From the NCBI GenBank assembly GCA_963573305.1, contig OY754337.1, positions 72,141,094 to 72,205,093 on the forward strand: DNA of 64,000 bases. Reading direction: 5' to 3'. The notes beneath the pieces are model-generated. The model was not told the DNA's origin. It searched no databases and was given only the letters and a program-made list of their open reading frames with translations. This DNA is from Pyrrhosoma nymphula. Its lineage: Eukaryota; Arthropoda; Insecta; Odonata; Coenagrionidae. A program made the position numbers and the translations under genes. Of the stretch, positions 47,687-58,704 are shown piece after piece (within the stretch, counting starts at the first letter, position 1; each line of letters opens with the position of its first letter).

Positions 47687-47798
47687 CTACGGAAGAATTA
47701 AAATACCTTAGTGAATTCCGCTTGTAATATTTATTGTCACGACCTGGGTTTCTTCACTTTGTGTCATCTTCAAAAGGTATTTTAATTATTCCGTAATG
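47687..47798. repeat. Small foldback enclosing a hammerhead-like motif
   Basis: Inverted arms 47687-47709 and 47774-47796 match at 21 of 23 positions (core GAATTAAAATACCTT). Between them, minus strand 47776-47738: TTGAAGA, stem-II region with CAC/GTG, AGAAACCCAGGTC and GTGAC. GAAA and the ACCCAGGT stem III are intact, but stem-II closure is poor. The order is as in the other PLE-type repeats here. Confidence 0.55.
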
Positions 47799-50215
47799 GA
47801 TAACTTCCACAAAGTCTAGCCTACAACCGTTTTCTAAGTATCTATTTCACGTTCAATCCCAGGCTTCGCGTTCTCCAACTTTCCGCTCACTCCTCGGGAC
47901 CTTAACGTTCCAAGGCCCAACCCCACGTTTGCCCATCTGGACTTATTTTGCCTTCCCAGTAGTCTCCGACCGGAGATTTGATCCGCGGACTATTTGGCCT
48001 GTGAAATATTTTCCCAGGAATAATTTCCTTTACGTCAACGGATGTAAAGCTGTATTTTCCTGTGAGAATAAAATGGTGGTTTCTCGTTGCCTTGCCCATC
48101 GCAATGGCCGTTTCCGCGAACTGTTAACTATCGTTCAATTCACGTTCAGTGGCATGCTTTCTCTCGGTTATCAACTGAAATCAGGTATGCCATTCTTAAT
48201 GCATTCATTCGCAGACAGCCTCCAAATGGAATTTTAAATATGCATAATCAAATTAACCCAAATCAAATGCGTCACCGGATGAATGGCCTGTCAAGATCAT
48301 GGGCCTCTGATGAATATACCTACGCGGCCGATTTAATTTCCGCCGAACCCAAAGGGCAAATTAGGGAATGCCCTTGCCAGGAACTCAGCACTCGCGTAAA
48401 ATTTGCCGGGCCGGAGTGAAAGGAAGGCGCGTGACCCTAAGGAATACACCAGATTCACTCGCTTTAATGGTATCTCTCTAAAAAAACTCTATTGGTAACC
48501 TGCCGTCAGGTAATATTACTGTGAACTGTGATGGCTGGATATTATGTAAATAGGGAGTCCATATATGTTTAAGCTGCATGTTTAAAAAGGAAAAATTTGA
48601 ATGCAATAATAAAAAATTTAGCATTAACTTAATTTGGCGCCTGGCACAATATTCAAGCCAAACTTACCGAGAACCTCCACACGTTCAATTAGCCTTTGCT
48701 AAAGATCATCGCAACAATAACAATGAGAAATGTAGTATCGGAGGCTTTTTTTATCAAGATGAAATGATGAAATAACAAATCATGCAATTTTTCTCAAGCT
48801 CTCTTCAGTGCCCATCATCTTCTCCACATCTGTTTTGAAGTACGCAGGGTATGAAGTGAACTGGAATGCAACCATATGCTGTATTGTTGCGACGCACAAT
48901 AGTTCCCGGACCCTGTTTTGATGGTCAAAAGTGGTTTTCTGGAATATTTTTAAATCAATCATCCTATTACCTATGAGTTGCTATAAGTACTGATAGCTGA
49001 CAGATTTATTTCTAAATACATGTTAATAAAAATGAACGGACAGCTGAAAGTGAGGGAAGCAGAAATGGACGAATTTTTTTACAATAGTATTATGAGACCT
49101 CTAATATTATGATGATTTCTCGCTATCTAAACATATACTCACAGCTGTGAAATGGATTTTATTGAGTTTGTAGGAATCTAATCTATTCCAGTCAATAGTT
49201 TGTGAAATTCTGCCTCAATACCTAAATATTACTCCAGATACGTCATTTGAAATCATTTTCCTAAGTAACATTAAAAAGTTTTCGAAGTTGGGCTATAAAA
49301 ATATAGGGGAAAACAGGGTGTTTTGGCTTAGTTTAAATTGTTTGTCTTCACCTCCTTTTGTTGAAGGAAAAATGTTTGGCTGCACCTAACTGCGCTTCTT
49401 CCAACTAGGCAGTAAAATGCAATGGTTGTACTTCAAAACGGGATAGATTGCGAATTCTCGTTGCCATTACTCGCTAATACCACGGGATGGCAAATAATAG
49501 CAGGCTTAATTAACAATAGGTTATAGATGGTAAATTAAATAATTGAGCTAATGAGCATTCGTAATGATTGGATTACAGATCTACCAAATAAGAGAATGGC
49601 CACCATTGTTGTTAAAAACTCTTTATTAGCAATTGTTCATGGCATCGCCTCTCATGATAAGTGTTTGTAAAACTGAAAATACAGTACTTACATGACACTG
49701 ACAGGCTCTTTTTAAGGCATTTCTCGTATTCTGATGAGTGTAAACATGAATAGCAGGGAGCTATTTCTCATTGTGTACAAGCAGTGATCGGAAGAAGAAG
49801 AATCCACCTTTTTATTATTTTGAAAAAAGTTTACCGTACCTATGAAGAGCATTAGTGAAGTCATTTTCTTAATCTTTGTAATAATTTCATGCTTTAATAT
49901 TTTTTGTAGGAGTTGTGATCTGACGTACTGCTCTTAGGAATATGTGACAACCATTCGTGATCGCATTTAACCTACTTTTTAACGGAGATCAACAAAATAT
50001 GGCAATCGAGTCGAAGTAAAATAAGGAGATTTGTACTTATAAATAGTGCTTGGCTTGTCCATGATATTAATATTGCCGGTGGAATAGCGAAACTATATTC
50101 ACCCAGCTTATCAGGTAGAGCGATTTTCTTGTACTCAAGAAACCTCTCTTGTATTTATCAATTGGCCTATATTCCAATTTTAAATCCATGATTTTTACGT
50201 GTAATTTTATGTATT
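47797..50215. other. No recognisable feature
   Basis: A plus open frame of 102-110 codons at 47929-48419 lacks any motif I recognise. A degraded tRNA-like stretch may lie near 47965-48000. The rest is AT-rich. Confidence 0.4.
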
Positions 50216-50551
50216 GTCAGGACTTCGTCGTCCGTAGAGAGAGTTCCTTGATCTAAGCGATGAATCAAAAAGAAAAAGAGCAGAGTAGCTGACTAAAACC
50301 AGAAGTTTGATGGAGCTCTCCTTCGCTGCTTCACGCAGTCTGAATGAGCAGAGAAAAAAGAAGACGCCGCTCAAATATTGGGAGAAGCCCTTCGTACCCT
50401 TACAAGAGCATCCTTAATTAAGAAGAAAGGCTTGGAGATCGCATCAGAAGGATAAAAAAGTAATCACATTCACTCCGGATGAATTACTAAGCTTGTGTGC
50501 TACTACAAAACTCAGCTAAGTCCAGAACCAATAGCTTCAAGAAGCACTAAC

Positions 50552-50793
50552 TGTGGCGAGTCAAGCTGGTCTCCGATCCACACGGCAAGTCAAAGCGGCA
50601 AGGAGACGGCCAGCGCGGCGAGGCGGCCGCATCAAACTCTACGCGATGTTTGATGCACTATAAAAGACCCGCGGAGAAGCCACCGAAGCGGAGTCGACAA
50701 TCGCCACGCCTGAGTGTAACTTGTATTTCTAAATAAATCAAATCATTGGAGCTCTCCGCATTACTTCCAATTTACCTGTCAGCGACCCCCACA
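50552..50793 (+). mobile_element. Solo-LTR-like block
   Basis: The block starts TGTGGCGAG and ends CCCCCACA, giving TG..CA ends with a 5-bp inverted TGTGG/CCACA. It holds a TATA box (TATAAAAG at 50659-50666) and a polyadenylation signal (AATAAA at 50732-50737) about 70 bp apart, in the order of an LTR promoter and R region. It is GC-rich, unlike its flanks, and interrupts the family frame between EALT and NVLPDYKK. Flanks (CTAAC and TTACT) do not form a clean target duplication, so boundaries are tentative. Confidence 0.55.
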
Positions 50794-51702
50794 TTACTGC
50801 TAAAAATTTAAACGTACTCCCCGATTACAAAAAACTACTACAAACAAAAATAGTGTTATCCGCCACCAGAACATCTTACTGATCATACAATCACTGAAAC
50901 AGGTCAAGTTACAAGGACTTATGAATCACACGGCACATTGTTTGCTGGCGGTGCAGGAGTTAGTTTAATGAAGTTGTTATCTAATCAAATGTCCAAGGTG
51001 ACTTTGATTTCAAAGTGGGGATTTGACGGAGCCTCTGGATTGTCATCTTACTAGCAAAGAGTTCCCAGAATTTGACGACAGTTCACGACTTTTATTCATG
51101 ACTACAATAGTGACTCTTCAGTAATTCACAAAATCTGAATCAAGTGAGAAACTAATAATCTGGAAAAATCCTCCTTTGCAGACCCCTAAAATTTTGTTTG
51201 TCCGAGGAATCTCCTTTATTTGTAAAAGAACTCATTCAATACGTGGAAGAACAAATTGACAAGCTAGAACCAATCACATTCGTGCCATCTCCCCTCAGTA
51301 CATGAAATGTGCGTGGGTCACATGAACTGTGCTTGAAATGCTCAATGGCAAAATATGCATAGTACTAACTGAAATAGACTCCAACCAAACTTTTAACGTC
51401 TATTTGGAAAAACCCGTCACAAATGTACAATCTGCCTACAGTTCGACAAATGGAAATAAACAAAGAAGCATTGAATGCATGATACACATAGCGTGCAAGA
51501 TTGGCATAAAGAGTGGCGAGTAACTTCAGCAAAAAATAAGGATTGTGTTGCCGCATAAAAGTTTCAAATGCAAAAGAATTTTAGGGAAAAGTTTGGGGTT
51601 AGTAGTGGACCAACCAAAACAAGGCAGTGATATCTAAGTATGGGAACTGTGCCCGTCGATTCTTATGAGAATTCCGAATTATCATCCAACATTACTGGGA
51701 TT

Positions 51703-52295
51703 TGAATGAATTCTTCACGGGTTTCCCACCATGTGAGATATTCAGCCAGAGACTACATTTCAATGGCTAACTCTGCCATCGTCCTCAGTCGTTGAGTGCC
51801 GGGTCAAAATTTGTCCGGGTTTATAAATCTTCCGGCCGTGCGTCAGGTCGTTTCTGATTGGCCGTCGTCGATCCTGTGGTTGTTTTTTCGCGCCGTCTTT
51901 ATTATCCTGAGAACTGGTTTCCATGCATGGCTGATCGCGTATCCCGTATTGCGGTTGAAGTTTTTTATCCGCCAACCTTATCTCAATAGCCTCTTTTGCC
52001 AACCTGTCCCAGTATCCGCTTAATCTGCGAAGAAGTTTTGCGTCATCGAATACGATTCGATGGTCCCGGTTGAGACTATGTGCCGCGACGGCTGACTTCT
52101 GAGGGTGGGCCAGTCTGATGCGTGTCTTGTGCTCCTTAATCCGGGTGTCGATAGTCCGACCAGGCCCGGCACTCAACGCCCTGAGGACGATGGCAGAGTT
52201 AGCCATTGAAACGTCGGCTCTGGCTGAACATCTCACCTAGTGGGAAACCCGTGAAGAATTCATTCACATCGTGCGCCAGGAAAGCACCAAGTCTT
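51703..52295 (-). mobile_element. Penelope-like element fragment with GIY-YIG domain and target duplication
   Basis: Direct repeats ACATTACTGGGATT at 51689-51702 and 52296-52309 bound the insertion. Inside, inverted arms of about 95 bp (51703-51802 and 52163-52266) enclose minus-strand coding sequence: GRTIDTRIKEHKTRIRLAHPQKSAVAAHSLNRDHRIVFDD, LSGYWDRLAKEAIEIRL. The R-x2-EH, SAVA-HS, H.I.F-D and W-R..KEAIEI order is the GIY-YIG endonuclease of PLEs. The reverse transcriptase is missing, so the copy is 5'-truncated. Its right end (GGGAAACCCGTGAAGAA then AGGAAAGCACCAA) resembles a stretch at 62.4 kb. Confidence 0.85.
52178..52218 (+). ncRNA. Hammerhead-like motif in the PLE terminal repeat
   Basis: GCC, CTGAGGA (a perfect CUGANGA), stem II GATGGC/GCCATT (with a G-T pair) around a 7-nt loop, GAAA, stem III AC/GT, C at the cleavage position, and GGC pairing with GCC. 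All core positions fit. The mirror copy in the left arm (about 51750-51792, minus) keeps CTGAGGA and stem II but reads GAAATGTAGTC, so it has decayed. The coding strand of this PLE is the opposite one, so this motif belongs to the inverted upstream terminal repeat. Confidence 0.6.
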
Positions 52296-52560
52296 ACATT
52301 ACTGGGATTGATGAGGATCTCATCTTTTGTTTGTCCGTTATCCTGAGGGCTCTCTCTAGTCCTTATGAAATCAACGTGGACTCATTCAAGGAATATGCTG
52401 TGGAAGTGGCCACTAAATTTGGTACCCTACATAAGTGGTATAATATGCCAGCTTCGTTACATTAAATCCTTATTCATAGATCTGACATCATTAAAGCTGC
52501 TCCTCATCTAATCTGTCAATTTTTAGAAGCACCTCTGTCTCTCCTATTTCTGATATACGC

Positions 52561-53328
52561 CCAAGTTTATATTTGATAGTAAAATTCTATAACGTTCCCA
52601 AACTACTAGACTATTAAAAATTCAAGTGTCAACCATCTTGGAACTTTGACCATAGATTACGATCAATTTTTCCTGACAGAGGTTAAATCATTGTCAAATT
52701 TGAAAGCGGTATGCATTAACCGTCGATTATGGATGGTGGCATTGGTCTTAGGTTTGCAGGATGCAACAACCAGTTCATGTGACCTAAAGCCTATCTAAAT
52801 CTTACAATTATTTGTCTCGAAAACTTAAAACCACTGAATCTATTCACTCTCAGCAATTGTTCGGCAAAAGCATTAAAAGAAACAAAAATTAATATTTGAT
52901 ACAGACTGTAGGTGATGTTTACTTCATTGGCAATCCATATAAATTTGATTAATGGATGAGACCGAGGCTGCGGAAAAAAAATTAGGAGAAATTTTAGGTA
53001 AAAACTTTGCGATTCCTTTGTATATATTTTATTGTTGGAACTAGTTTCCTTACACTCCACCACTTTCAGGAAACGACAAGTAGAAATATATACAGTGGAA
53101 ATGCAAAACTCTCACCTGAAGTTTTTCTTAGTGGTAATAATTAAGTCTAACATATTTGCACTGTTTACGGCTGTGGCTGTACATCTTTAACGTAGACTGT
53201 TTAATCAGAAAAACGTTTCGGTATTTAGAACGTCAATGAGCAAATTTTATGATTGCCAAAATGATGAATCGCGCTTTGACTCTAATATTTTTCATGAAGA
53301 ATAAGAATAATAAAAGATAACACTTTGT
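52561..53328. other. No recognisable feature
   Basis: AT-rich. Minus open frame of 90 codons at 52791-53063 has no known motif. Confidence 0.45.
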
Positions 53329-53459
53329 ATTTTCCGCACTACTTTTAATGCTACCTCAACCGGTTTAGACGTTTTCACGTCATTTTGAAGAGGAGGATAT
53401 TCCTGTTGAAAATGACGTCGAAACCTGTTGAGTTACCATTCAATGTAGTGTGGAAAATA
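53329..53459. repeat. Foldback of PLE-terminal-repeat type
   Basis: Arms about 53329-53377 and 53407-53459 are inverted copies at roughly 80 percent (TATTTTCC-CACTAC, CTCAAC-GGTTT, GACGT). The right arm reads TTGAAGA, about 30 nt, CGTCGAAACCTGTTGAG; the left, reversed, reads GTCTAAACCGGTTGAGG. This recalls the hammerhead-like motifs but the core is too changed to call a ribozyme. Confidence 0.6.
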
Positions 53460-56106
53460 GTGTTATTTTTTATCAATATGAATTTCCACCAAGTAAACTC
53501 GTCAACGATTGATCTAAGAATAAGAATGCTAGATAACTCCATAAGCTATTCACTTCCGGGATACATAAGGTTCTAGGTTTCGTAGTCCAAGAGGCATTTA
53601 CTTGAACCGTGAGCATGAGGCAAGAGGAGGAAGAATGTGACAGAACTCTTGAGGACGTCTCACTTGGCAACACGAAGGAACCGAAGCCAATCATTTTTCA
53701 AGGCGAAGGCTTTAAGCGGAGATTTTGCGAGAAAAATATTCACATCATCCTTTATGCATGGGTATGCTCTGACTTGAATGAATGACGCAAAGCAAGAGGC
53801 ATTGAAGGCACGGAGATCGTGAAATATTTTCCCACCACGTATGCGAGTTGCCACCGGGGAGACCAATGCACTCTAGATCGACCGTTCAAATTCGGAATTA
53901 CTCAACCATTTCAAATGCCCACCTATATTTAGAGATATCACTAGCTGAATTACCCGGCGTTTCTCGGGATCACACTTCCTTCATAACTCATTATATAAGA
54001 GAAGTTAGTAGTTTTCAAAATAGACTACAGTGTTATTCATTATTTTATTTATTCAAAGAATTTTTTTTAAGATCCCATTCAATTGTGAGACAACATCAAA
54101 TTAAGCAATATGAAAAAATCTCCCATAAACAATATCAATTAAAATTCTAAAAACTTAAAGATGGACCTAATTAGGAAAATTAACAGGGTTAGAAAACAGT
54201 TGGATATGCAAATATTGTTATCCATCATTCGTTCCACGATCGGTTTTTTATATTTTTCACAATAGATTTTGAGAATAAACAGCTAAGAGTTGTTTATTTG
54301 AAAGCTTCTACTGTAATGCTTGGCGACACACTATGTTTTTCGTTTGTTCATCTGGAGCATAGATAAATAAATTATCTGGCGTACCGACTTTAGAGTCGTA
54401 GAGACTACGTTTAGGTCGTGCGAAAAACATGGAATTTCTAATAAGCCACTGAACAAAGCCAAATGCTTAGCAGTCCTAATCAGCTTAGCTTAGCAAAATG
54501 AGTTTTCAATGCGTGAACGACCAAAATCTGGTTGTCGAGGAAATGTGCTATTTTTTATTTCAGTTAAAAATGAGCGTTTTTGCAGCTAAAATCGCGATTT
54601 TCAGACAAATACGAATTGAAAAAGGTAATTGATTGAAATAATTATAAACTTCATTCTTTCAGCCATTTGATAAAAAATCCCAACCCTCTGTCTCTAAGCG
54701 GAAGTAATTTAAAAAGAAAAAATAAACCACTGCACAAAACCCAATACGTAGCGTAGAGCACCAAAGGGCCCCATTATGGGACCTTTTGGAGCCCTGAGAT
54801 ATTTTTTAAATAGCATACAATTTTCTTCCTGTCCTGAACTACCTATTAGTTTGCAAAATTTCAGCATGATCTGAGTAAAACTGTAGATTTGAATAAAAGA
54901 CAGACAGAAAAACAAACATTCTTTTTTATACATAGGGTGTCACAAAAAAGGTGCACTGGCTATACATTTTCCGATTCTACACCTAAAATTGAACAAAAAA
55001 TATTAAATAAGTTTTTCTAAAATTCCGCTCCGCTTAGCGTCTGTCTGTCTGTATATTTCTTTTACAAAAACAATTCACCTTTAGTACGGCTAAATATTTT
55101 GCTTTAAAATTCGGTGGATTTTTTAACCTTATGAACATCTCATTGAGAAAAAATGAAAACTTATGATTTCCCGTTTCGAAATGGCGGCCGTTCCAAATTT
55201 TCAATAGTATATTGTAAAAGCCCTGTTAACTTTGCGAAAACTTTGCCAGAAACAAAAAAAAGTTGTAAATTTAATTGTGATTCTAACGGTACCTGAATGC
55301 TCCGCCATCGCTGCACACACAACACATCTGCAATATTTTTTCCATAAAGCATACGTAACGTTGATATTGATATAATTTTCTACATCTCGGAAATTGAAAT
55401 CTAGCTTACGGCCATTTTAAAAATCAAAGAATGGGTAAATATAATTTTTTTTTAATATTGGTAATACGGAGATATTTTTCTCTTCGTAAAAAATAATGAA
55501 GAGCACTAATCAAATATTTTGGCCGTGACGAGATGAAGAAGATGACAGTTTCTCCGTTCTCCTAGTTTTTCGCGTGTTTTTCTTCACTCTTTCGACCGTA
55601 GAAGCTAAACGTTTACTTTTAAACACTTTTCAATTAATGCATGTTGTAGTCAAATAAACAAGGAGTATTATACTATATTACACGACTCTATGGAGCTCCG
55701 GTGGAATTTAATACAAATGCTTAAAGTTCAGCGTTCTACCTTTATTGCGCTGATAGTAGTATTGATGAATATGACATTGCATAATAGGTATTTTGCTGAG
55801 AAATAAATTAATTTGTTTTAAATTTGCGAAAACATACGAACCATATTTTATAAACTACGGTTACATTTCTGATACGATCTGTTCGTCAAAACCATCTATT
55901 TTTTACATTCTTTTCTTTAATTCGCTTTTTCATTGATCTATGATTACTTGCATGGTTATCACTTATTTTATAACTAAATAGTAATAATGTAATAAAATAC
56001 CCTTCCAATATTGTGATTCGAGGAGGAATAGTGGTACAGCATCCGACTTTCGACCCGAGAAACAATTAGAAAGTCGTCGCATCAAGTGATTTTCTTCTAG
56101 TAAGCA
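53460..56106. other. No recognisable feature
   Basis: No gene or repeat family recognised. Open frames up to 100 codons lack motifs. A degraded tRNA-like stretch may lie near 56025-56070. Confidence 0.4.
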
Positions 56107-56172
56107 GTCCTAGTTAATAAAATATTTATAAAACAACTAGTGTTGTTTTATAAACATTTTATTAATTAGGAC
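56107..56172. repeat. 31-bp foldback
   Basis: Arms 56107-56137 and 56142-56172 match at 29 of 31 positions with a 4-nt loop (TAGT). The arms are AT-rich (core TTTATAAAACAAC). No element identity. Confidence 0.9.
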
Positions 56173-58139
56173 TAAAAAATTTAAAAAAATTAAAAAATGA
56201 GCAACGATAAAGATGGGCGCTCTTTCATATTAAATATCAACATAATTTCATTAAATATGATGATTTTGGTATTCAATGGAATAGAGAGCTTCAATATACA
56301 ATGTATAGAAAATCTTTAAATGAACTGAAGTTAAGGTGCGATATAAAAATGGGGTCGCGCCCCATTCTTTGCGTTGTGGTTAAGTTTATTTTTTTAGGAA
56401 AGCATGCTTAATTTTTTTTGTTTCATTTTTTTAATTTAAGTTCTTCTCTGGAGGACACAAGCGAACCACATACCGTGGAAAACGGCTTCCGACTTCTATT
56501 TCTCGCCAAATATTTCTAAAAATAGGGCTACAAGTAGCTGATACTTTGGGATCATTTGAAATGTTAGATAATTTTCAATATAATGAGCACAAAATCATTT
56601 AATTTTATGAGAAGTGATATCTCGCTAAAACTACCTTAAAATTTTTAACTTCCTTAACCTTCATCATTCCTTCATCATCACTTACATCGGAAAGCCACAG
56701 CAAGGAAATTAGCCGCCGGGGACAGTATGGAAATTCACCGTGCTGTCGAAACTAGAGTCGCAGTTTCAAGTCCCGTCTCTGGTATGGCTCTTGCCTGTTT
56801 CTTAGGATGAAGGCACTTAAACTTATTGGTAGGAAAGAACTTGTAGGTAGTGGTAGCGAAAATTGGTAACAGTTCACCAAATTTCATATTTCACCAAAAA
56901 TTGCCCGGTGAAAATCAAACTAATGTGTCGTTCTGAAGGAAAAATGAGTAATTTGTCAAATATGACCAAAATTATTGCGTAAAGCAAGAGATAACCTTGA
57001 AAGTAACGTAATAGGAAAGCCTCAGCCAGATATCACTACACTAAAAATTCATACATTAGGTGCTAACATTATGTAAATACGTAGTCCTCCAATGCTTCGT
57101 TCAAGGAAAGTAGAGACACCATTTTCACAAGGAATCTGTGATGTGAATTGATTCTATTTCTAATGCGTTAATATTTCCCATATATTGTGAGGTGATCTTG
57201 CATTGCGTGAGGGGGAAAATCCTTGACTCTCTCTATCTCACATCCTGTGTCACTTGTCTGACGTGCTTATGTACCACAAGACTTGGATAATTTCCTCCAT
57301 GTCTTAAATGATACCCCATAATTGATACCTAATTTAGTATAGACTAGACTAGACTAGAATTAGTATCAATCATAACGCCCCCATCTTCCAAGACACTCTG
57401 CCCAGAGCAAGTTGCGTGAGCTTTTGGTTATGTGAAGTTTTCTGTCTCCGCGGTATTTCACGAAGTGAAGCTTTTCTCCGGGACACCATTTAATAATTTA
57501 ATCAACCCTACGCCCACATGTCAAGAGCCTCCGGTCAACCCACATCTTCTTTACAAAAAAACAAGGTTTTAGAATCGTGCGGCGCCACGCTCCAACTTGA
57601 ATGATTAACTTCGAGATTTATTTATTTATTTATTATTCTTCAAGTTCGCCATACAAAAAAATTACATGGCAAACATTATTGAATATTACATACAATCAAA
57701 TGTAACACATACATATGTATAGACAGAGAAGTGTTTACAACATGATTTATATAACAATTTTGCTTAGCTGAGAACAGAAGTGGCTTCTCCTTTGAAACAA
57801 TTTAAGTTCATGGCAATGTCTGTAACAGGTTTGGCACAGTCTGTGTAATGTTGAGTTTGCACAATAGTTTGTTTTTACATTGTTTAAATAAAATGCCATT
57901 TTTGGCCATGCATCAAGTTTTGGTACTAAAAAAGTTAGACAGTTTGGTTAATTTTACTCATTAGCTTAGTATTTTCCCCAGTATTGATTATTGAGATGGA
58001 CCTCACACCATCATTTAATCATTGTTATTCCCTTGCCATCTGTCGTCACCAGTTCCCGTCTCTTCATTAATGCTTTCACAGGTCAGTACAATGATGCAAT
58101 TCTTATGTCCTTATTGTTAAATACTCCCTTGGTACATCT
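56173..58139. other. Unrecognised; weak tRNA-like stretch and short simple repeats
   Basis: 56710-56795 contains GTTTCAAGTCCC, near a B box, and may be a decayed SINE. TAGAC repeats three to four times near 57339-57356 and TTTA about four times near 57618-57635. No coding region was found. Confidence 0.35.
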
Positions 58140-58640
58140 AATTCATCAACCAATGGCTGCAGACAACTAGCTGGATATATTATAATTGTTGTTAGGCTAA
58201 ATGCTACATTGAGGAGAAGTATACCTCTTAATGTAATGTAATTTTCAGGTACTTGCTTTTCCCCTCCCTTAATCATTAGGATCGTTATGCTAGTCTGATA
58301 TGTTATCGAGAATATTCTAATGATCCAGCTGTTGGGTTAGCTGTTGTCCACCATTTTTAATTAACTCATGTTGTAAGGTTTGGGCTTTTTCTACTTTTTT
58401 ATAATTTGGAGCGCCTGCTGGACATCTGCTTTCTCTACTTGAACATTTTCGTTGGTCATTATTTCTGGTCTACTCTTTTCCACTACAACTTCTTTGTCAT
58501 ATAGTTTTGTGAGGTCCGTGTGGAGGCTTCCGCGGCTTAATATTTTTGAAGATGTAAGTCTTCCGGGTTTCTTTCCACGTAGGTCCATTGTGCTGGGGCT
58601 ACAGTTTACGGACGTTTTTACATAATCTAACTGCAACGTC
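58140..58640 (-). mobile_element. RTE-type LINE relic (RTE-B-like), linker and fingers
   Basis: Minus-strand pieces: TSSKILSRGSLHTDLTKLYDKEVV and VEKADVQQALQIIKK (linker before the RT), HELIKNGGQQLTQQL, then ENYITLRGILLLNVAFSLTTIIIY and LQPLVDELDVP. NYRGISLLNVAYK-ILxxIIYxRLxPLVxE is the RTE fingers pattern, so NYITLRGILLLNVA carries a small insertion. The piece covers a part of the ORF not seen in the two RTE-B copies at 38 kb, so assignment to that family is by style only. Confidence 0.65.
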
Positions 58641-58704
58641 GAAGAAAAAATGTAGTCTCAGCACAATGGACCTTCGCGTAAAGAAACCATGAAGACTTAC
58701 ATCT
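58551..58704. repeat. Imperfect inverted repeat at the RTE-B relic edge
   Basis: Arms 58551-58603 and 58650-58704 match over about 50 bp (GATGTAAGTCTTC, GGTTTCTTT, AGGTCCATTGTGCTG) with roughly 85 percent identity, spacer about 46 nt. The left arm is part of the minus-strand linker coding region, so the right arm is an inverted partial copy of the LINE. Confidence 0.8.

Larger units (their letters stand above)
50216..52560 (+). pseudogene. Decayed gene of a second uncharacterised arthropod family, split by two insertions
   Basis: Plus-strand pieces read in order: REFLDLSDESKRKRAE, ELSFAASRSLNEQ, LKYWEKPF near 50230-50390, then AAQILGEALRTLTRASLI and FTPDELLSLCATTKLS in other frames to 50550. 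After a solo-LTR-like block come NVLPDYKKLLQTK, VSLMKLLSNQMSKVTLISKWGFDGASG near 50960-51040, LEMLNGKICIVLTE, and LGLVVDQPKQGS, NSELSSNITGI to 51702. After a PLE insertion it resumes with TGIDEDLIFCLSVILRALSSPYEI, FKEYAVEVATKFGTLHKWYNMPASLH and ILIHRSDIIKAA. From memory this matches a multi-copy arthropod family of unknown function (ending YMPxxxHKVLIHG). Stops and frameshifts are many. Confidence 0.75.

Noticed and set aside
47929..48419. 102- and 110-codon plus frames as a host gene
   Set aside because: No recognised domain; overlapping in different frames; composition similar to flanks.
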